From assembly GCA_002344565.1 (NCBI GenBank), contig DDTZ01000161.1, forward strand, positions 1 through 12,905: a stretch of 12,905 bases of DNA. Direction: 5' to 3'. Positions 12,498 through 12,905 of this stretch are shown piece by piece (position 1 is the stretch's first letter; the number at the start of each line of letters is the position of its first letter). The stretch is from Bdellovibrionaceae bacterium UBA2351. GTDB lineage: Bacteria; Bdellovibrionota; Bdellovibrionia; Bdellovibrionales; Bdellovibrionaceae. Both the position numbers and the translations under genes were made by a program. The notes below the pieces were generated by a model that worked only from the letters and a program-made list of their open reading frames with translations, searched no databases and had not been told where the DNA came from.

Positions 12498-12905
12498 TTA
12501 TTTTTTCTTTTTGGTTTTCTTCAGGGCCTCTTGTTTTTCTTCGATTTGAGCTTTGTTTTCTTTGTTTTTTGCTTCTAGGGCTTCGTTTTTAATCTTTTCG
12601 GTTTCTAACTTCGTTTTTTCTGTTTCTAGTTCGGACGTTAGAGTTTCTATTTTGATTTTATCTTCTTGCGCTTTTGTTTCTAGCTCTTTGTTGCGGGCAG
12701 CCTTCTGATCACGTTCTTTTTTTACGCGATCGATATCTTCTTTTAACTTCGCTTGCTCACCGGTAAGTTTTTTAATGACCTCTTCCTGATTACGCACAAT
12801 CACAGATTGCTGATCATTTTCAGCTTTCAACGCATTCTGCTCCTGATGCAGTTTTGCATTTTCTTTTTCTAAGTTGCGCGTATTTTCTTGGAATTCTTTT
12901 TTAGC
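12498..12905 (-). CDS. C-terminal part of a Lys/Glu-rich coiled-coil protein, cut by the window edge
   Basis: The minus-strand frame is open from the window end to TAA at 12500-12498, 135 codons without a needed start. A TTG at 12830 could start a shorter ORF but the same heptad-rich frame continues upstream (KKEFQENTRNLEKEN, KLHQEQNALKAEN), so the gene is partial. The sequence is almost entirely Lys, Glu, Gln, Asn and Leu with regular hydrophobic spacing, a long coiled coil, ending in TKKKK. No domain allows a function; such tails occur in structural, division or envelope proteins. It shares the bidirectional terminator with the convergent MscS gene. Confidence 0.8.
   Translation of the reverse strand, partial: AKKEFQENTRNLEKENAKLHQEQNALKAENDQQSVIVRNQEEVIKKLTGEQAKLKEDIDRVKKERDQKAARNKELETKAQEDKIKIETLTSELETEKTKLETEKIKNEALEAKNKENKAQIEEKQEALKKTKKKK

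Noticed and set aside
12275..12592. Plus-strand ORF of 105 codons across the terminator
   Set aside because: It lies out of frame in the mscS end, runs through the palindrome and into antisense of a coiled-coil gene; the Phe-rich tail is the complement of Lys/Glu codons.

Overview
The window reads as an ordinary, tightly packed chromosomal stretch from an AT-leaning (roughly 40% GC by eye) Gram-negative bacterium. Supporting signs are two lipoproteins with N-terminal lipobox Cys residues, Sec-type signal peptides, a YciB/IspZ-type septation protein, UppP and an MscS channel. Several traits (DUF4360 secreted protein, abundant small lipoproteins and secreted proteins of unknown function, the style of the dihydroorotase) suggest a Bdellovibrionota-type predator or relative, possibly a low-GC one. 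That placement is an inference from family flavour, not a database result. I see no phage, transposase, plasmid or CRISPR signature.

Layout. 1-65: tail of a possible gene carrying a 27-nt-spaced direct repeat. 74-150 (-): a tRNA with CAU anticodon. 368-2336 (+): two overlapping lipoprotein genes. 2320-3958 (-): a membrane-anchored coiled-coil protein followed by a secreted HEAT-like protein, whose last bases overlap the lipoprotein gene tail to tail. 4022-5957 (+): dihydroorotase and a YciB/IspZ-type membrane protein, overlapping by 20 nt. 6072-7574 (+): a two-gene operon of a heme-oxygenase-like di-iron protein and a SAM-dependent methyltransferase, behind a promoter region with two dyads. 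7600-8994 (-) and 9273-9701 (+): a 7-TM sensor histidine kinase and a single-domain response regulator, transcribed divergently from a 278-nt control region. 9751-10359 (-): DUF4360 secreted protein. 10578-12423 (+): UppP and an MscS-type channel, closed by a 67-nt almost perfect palindrome that can terminate both strands. 12498-12905 (-): the C-terminal part of a Lys/Glu-rich coiled-coil protein that runs off the window.

How the genes relate. Most modules concern the cell envelope: OM lipoproteins, septation protein, lipid-carrier recycling (UppP), osmotic release (MscS) and a membrane sensor. Pyrimidine synthesis is represented by the dihydroorotase, whose first metal-binding His is replaced by Gln. 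The least explained module is the di-iron protein plus methyltransferase pair. It has a complete set of likely metal ligands, its own promoter-like region and an operator-like palindrome, and is the best candidate for an undescribed small-molecule pathway here. No whole new defence or mobile system is visible.
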